Part shown: positions 63,569 to 63,596 of the stretch, in pieces | Position numbering within the stretch: position 1 is the stretch's first letter | Layout: each line of letters starts with the position of its first letter | NCBI GenBank assembly: GCA_044220535.1 | Contig: JBGAQU010000004.1 | Coordinates: 1 to 63,596, forward strand | Origin: JBDHTS01 sp044220535 | GTDB taxonomy: Bacteria; Pseudomonadota; Alphaproteobacteria; Micavibrionales; Micavibrionaceae | Length of the DNA stretch: 63,596 bases | Direction of reading: 5' to 3' | Made by a program: the position numbers and the translations under genes | The notes under the pieces: model-generated | Seen by the model: the letters and a program-made list of their open reading frames with translations, nothing else | Told to the model about the DNA's origin: nothing | Database searches by the model: none

Positions 63569-63596
63569 GAATATTTATGCCTGCCCCGGGGATAAT

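Overview
The window is a gene-dense, GC-rich stretch of an alphaproteobacterial chromosome. The evidence is its gene blocks: nadD-rsfS-rlmH followed by an EnvC-like factor, ctpA, a divergent polysaccharide deacetylase and rppH; ybgC-tolQ-tolR-tolA-tolB; ruvC-ruvA-ruvB with yebC; hom-glpX-recJ; plsX-fabH-ihfA-merR ending at tRNA-Pro; and an alpha-type 6S RNA in front of fau. I cannot fix the genus; the layout resembles Rhodospirillales/Micavibrio-like genomes, but that is an impression.

Layout: 1-6.4 kb, NAD synthesis, ribosome maturation and cell-envelope genes on the plus strand. 6.4-14.2 kb, the Tol envelope machine, pyrophosphatase, the RuvABC resolvasome and YebC on the minus strand. 14.3-17.7 kb, a response regulator with a conserved unknown partner, a YmdB-type phosphoesterase with two small coupled genes, and fau with 6S RNA. 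17.9-36.5 kb, mixed metabolism (broken ornithine aminotransferase, kbl and tdh for threonine breakdown, hmgA), LptD, a DEAD-box helicase, a broken MprF-like protein, and several AT-rich orphan or lipoprotein genes.

36.5-46.8 kb is an AT-richer integrated island at the 3' end of a tRNA-Glu gene. It has a P4-type integrase, AlpA, a RepA-like ATPase, a small-terminase-like protein and a structured noncoding stretch, but no capsid or tail genes, so it looks like a phage satellite. Its main cargo is a 1072-residue single-chain SIR2-APAZ-MID-PIWI protein (a fused short prokaryotic Argonaute with a predicted NADase), followed 11 bases later by a 255-residue unknown protein. This is the most interesting locus in the window.

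46.8-63.6 kb returns to core genes: recJ, glpX, hom, a multiply frameshifted OmpA-type lipoprotein, phaC, three orphan genes, rpsI-rplM, metY, dusB overlapping metY tail to tail, tRNA-Pro, and merR-ihfA-fabH-plsX.

Two patterns run through the window. First, nine inverted-pair REP-like elements share a GTCATCC end, but each has its own matched stem. Second, at least four genes (ornithine aminotransferase, mprF, hmgA, OmpA-like) carry frame disruptions, several at short homopolymers; these may be real decay or consensus errors in the assembly.
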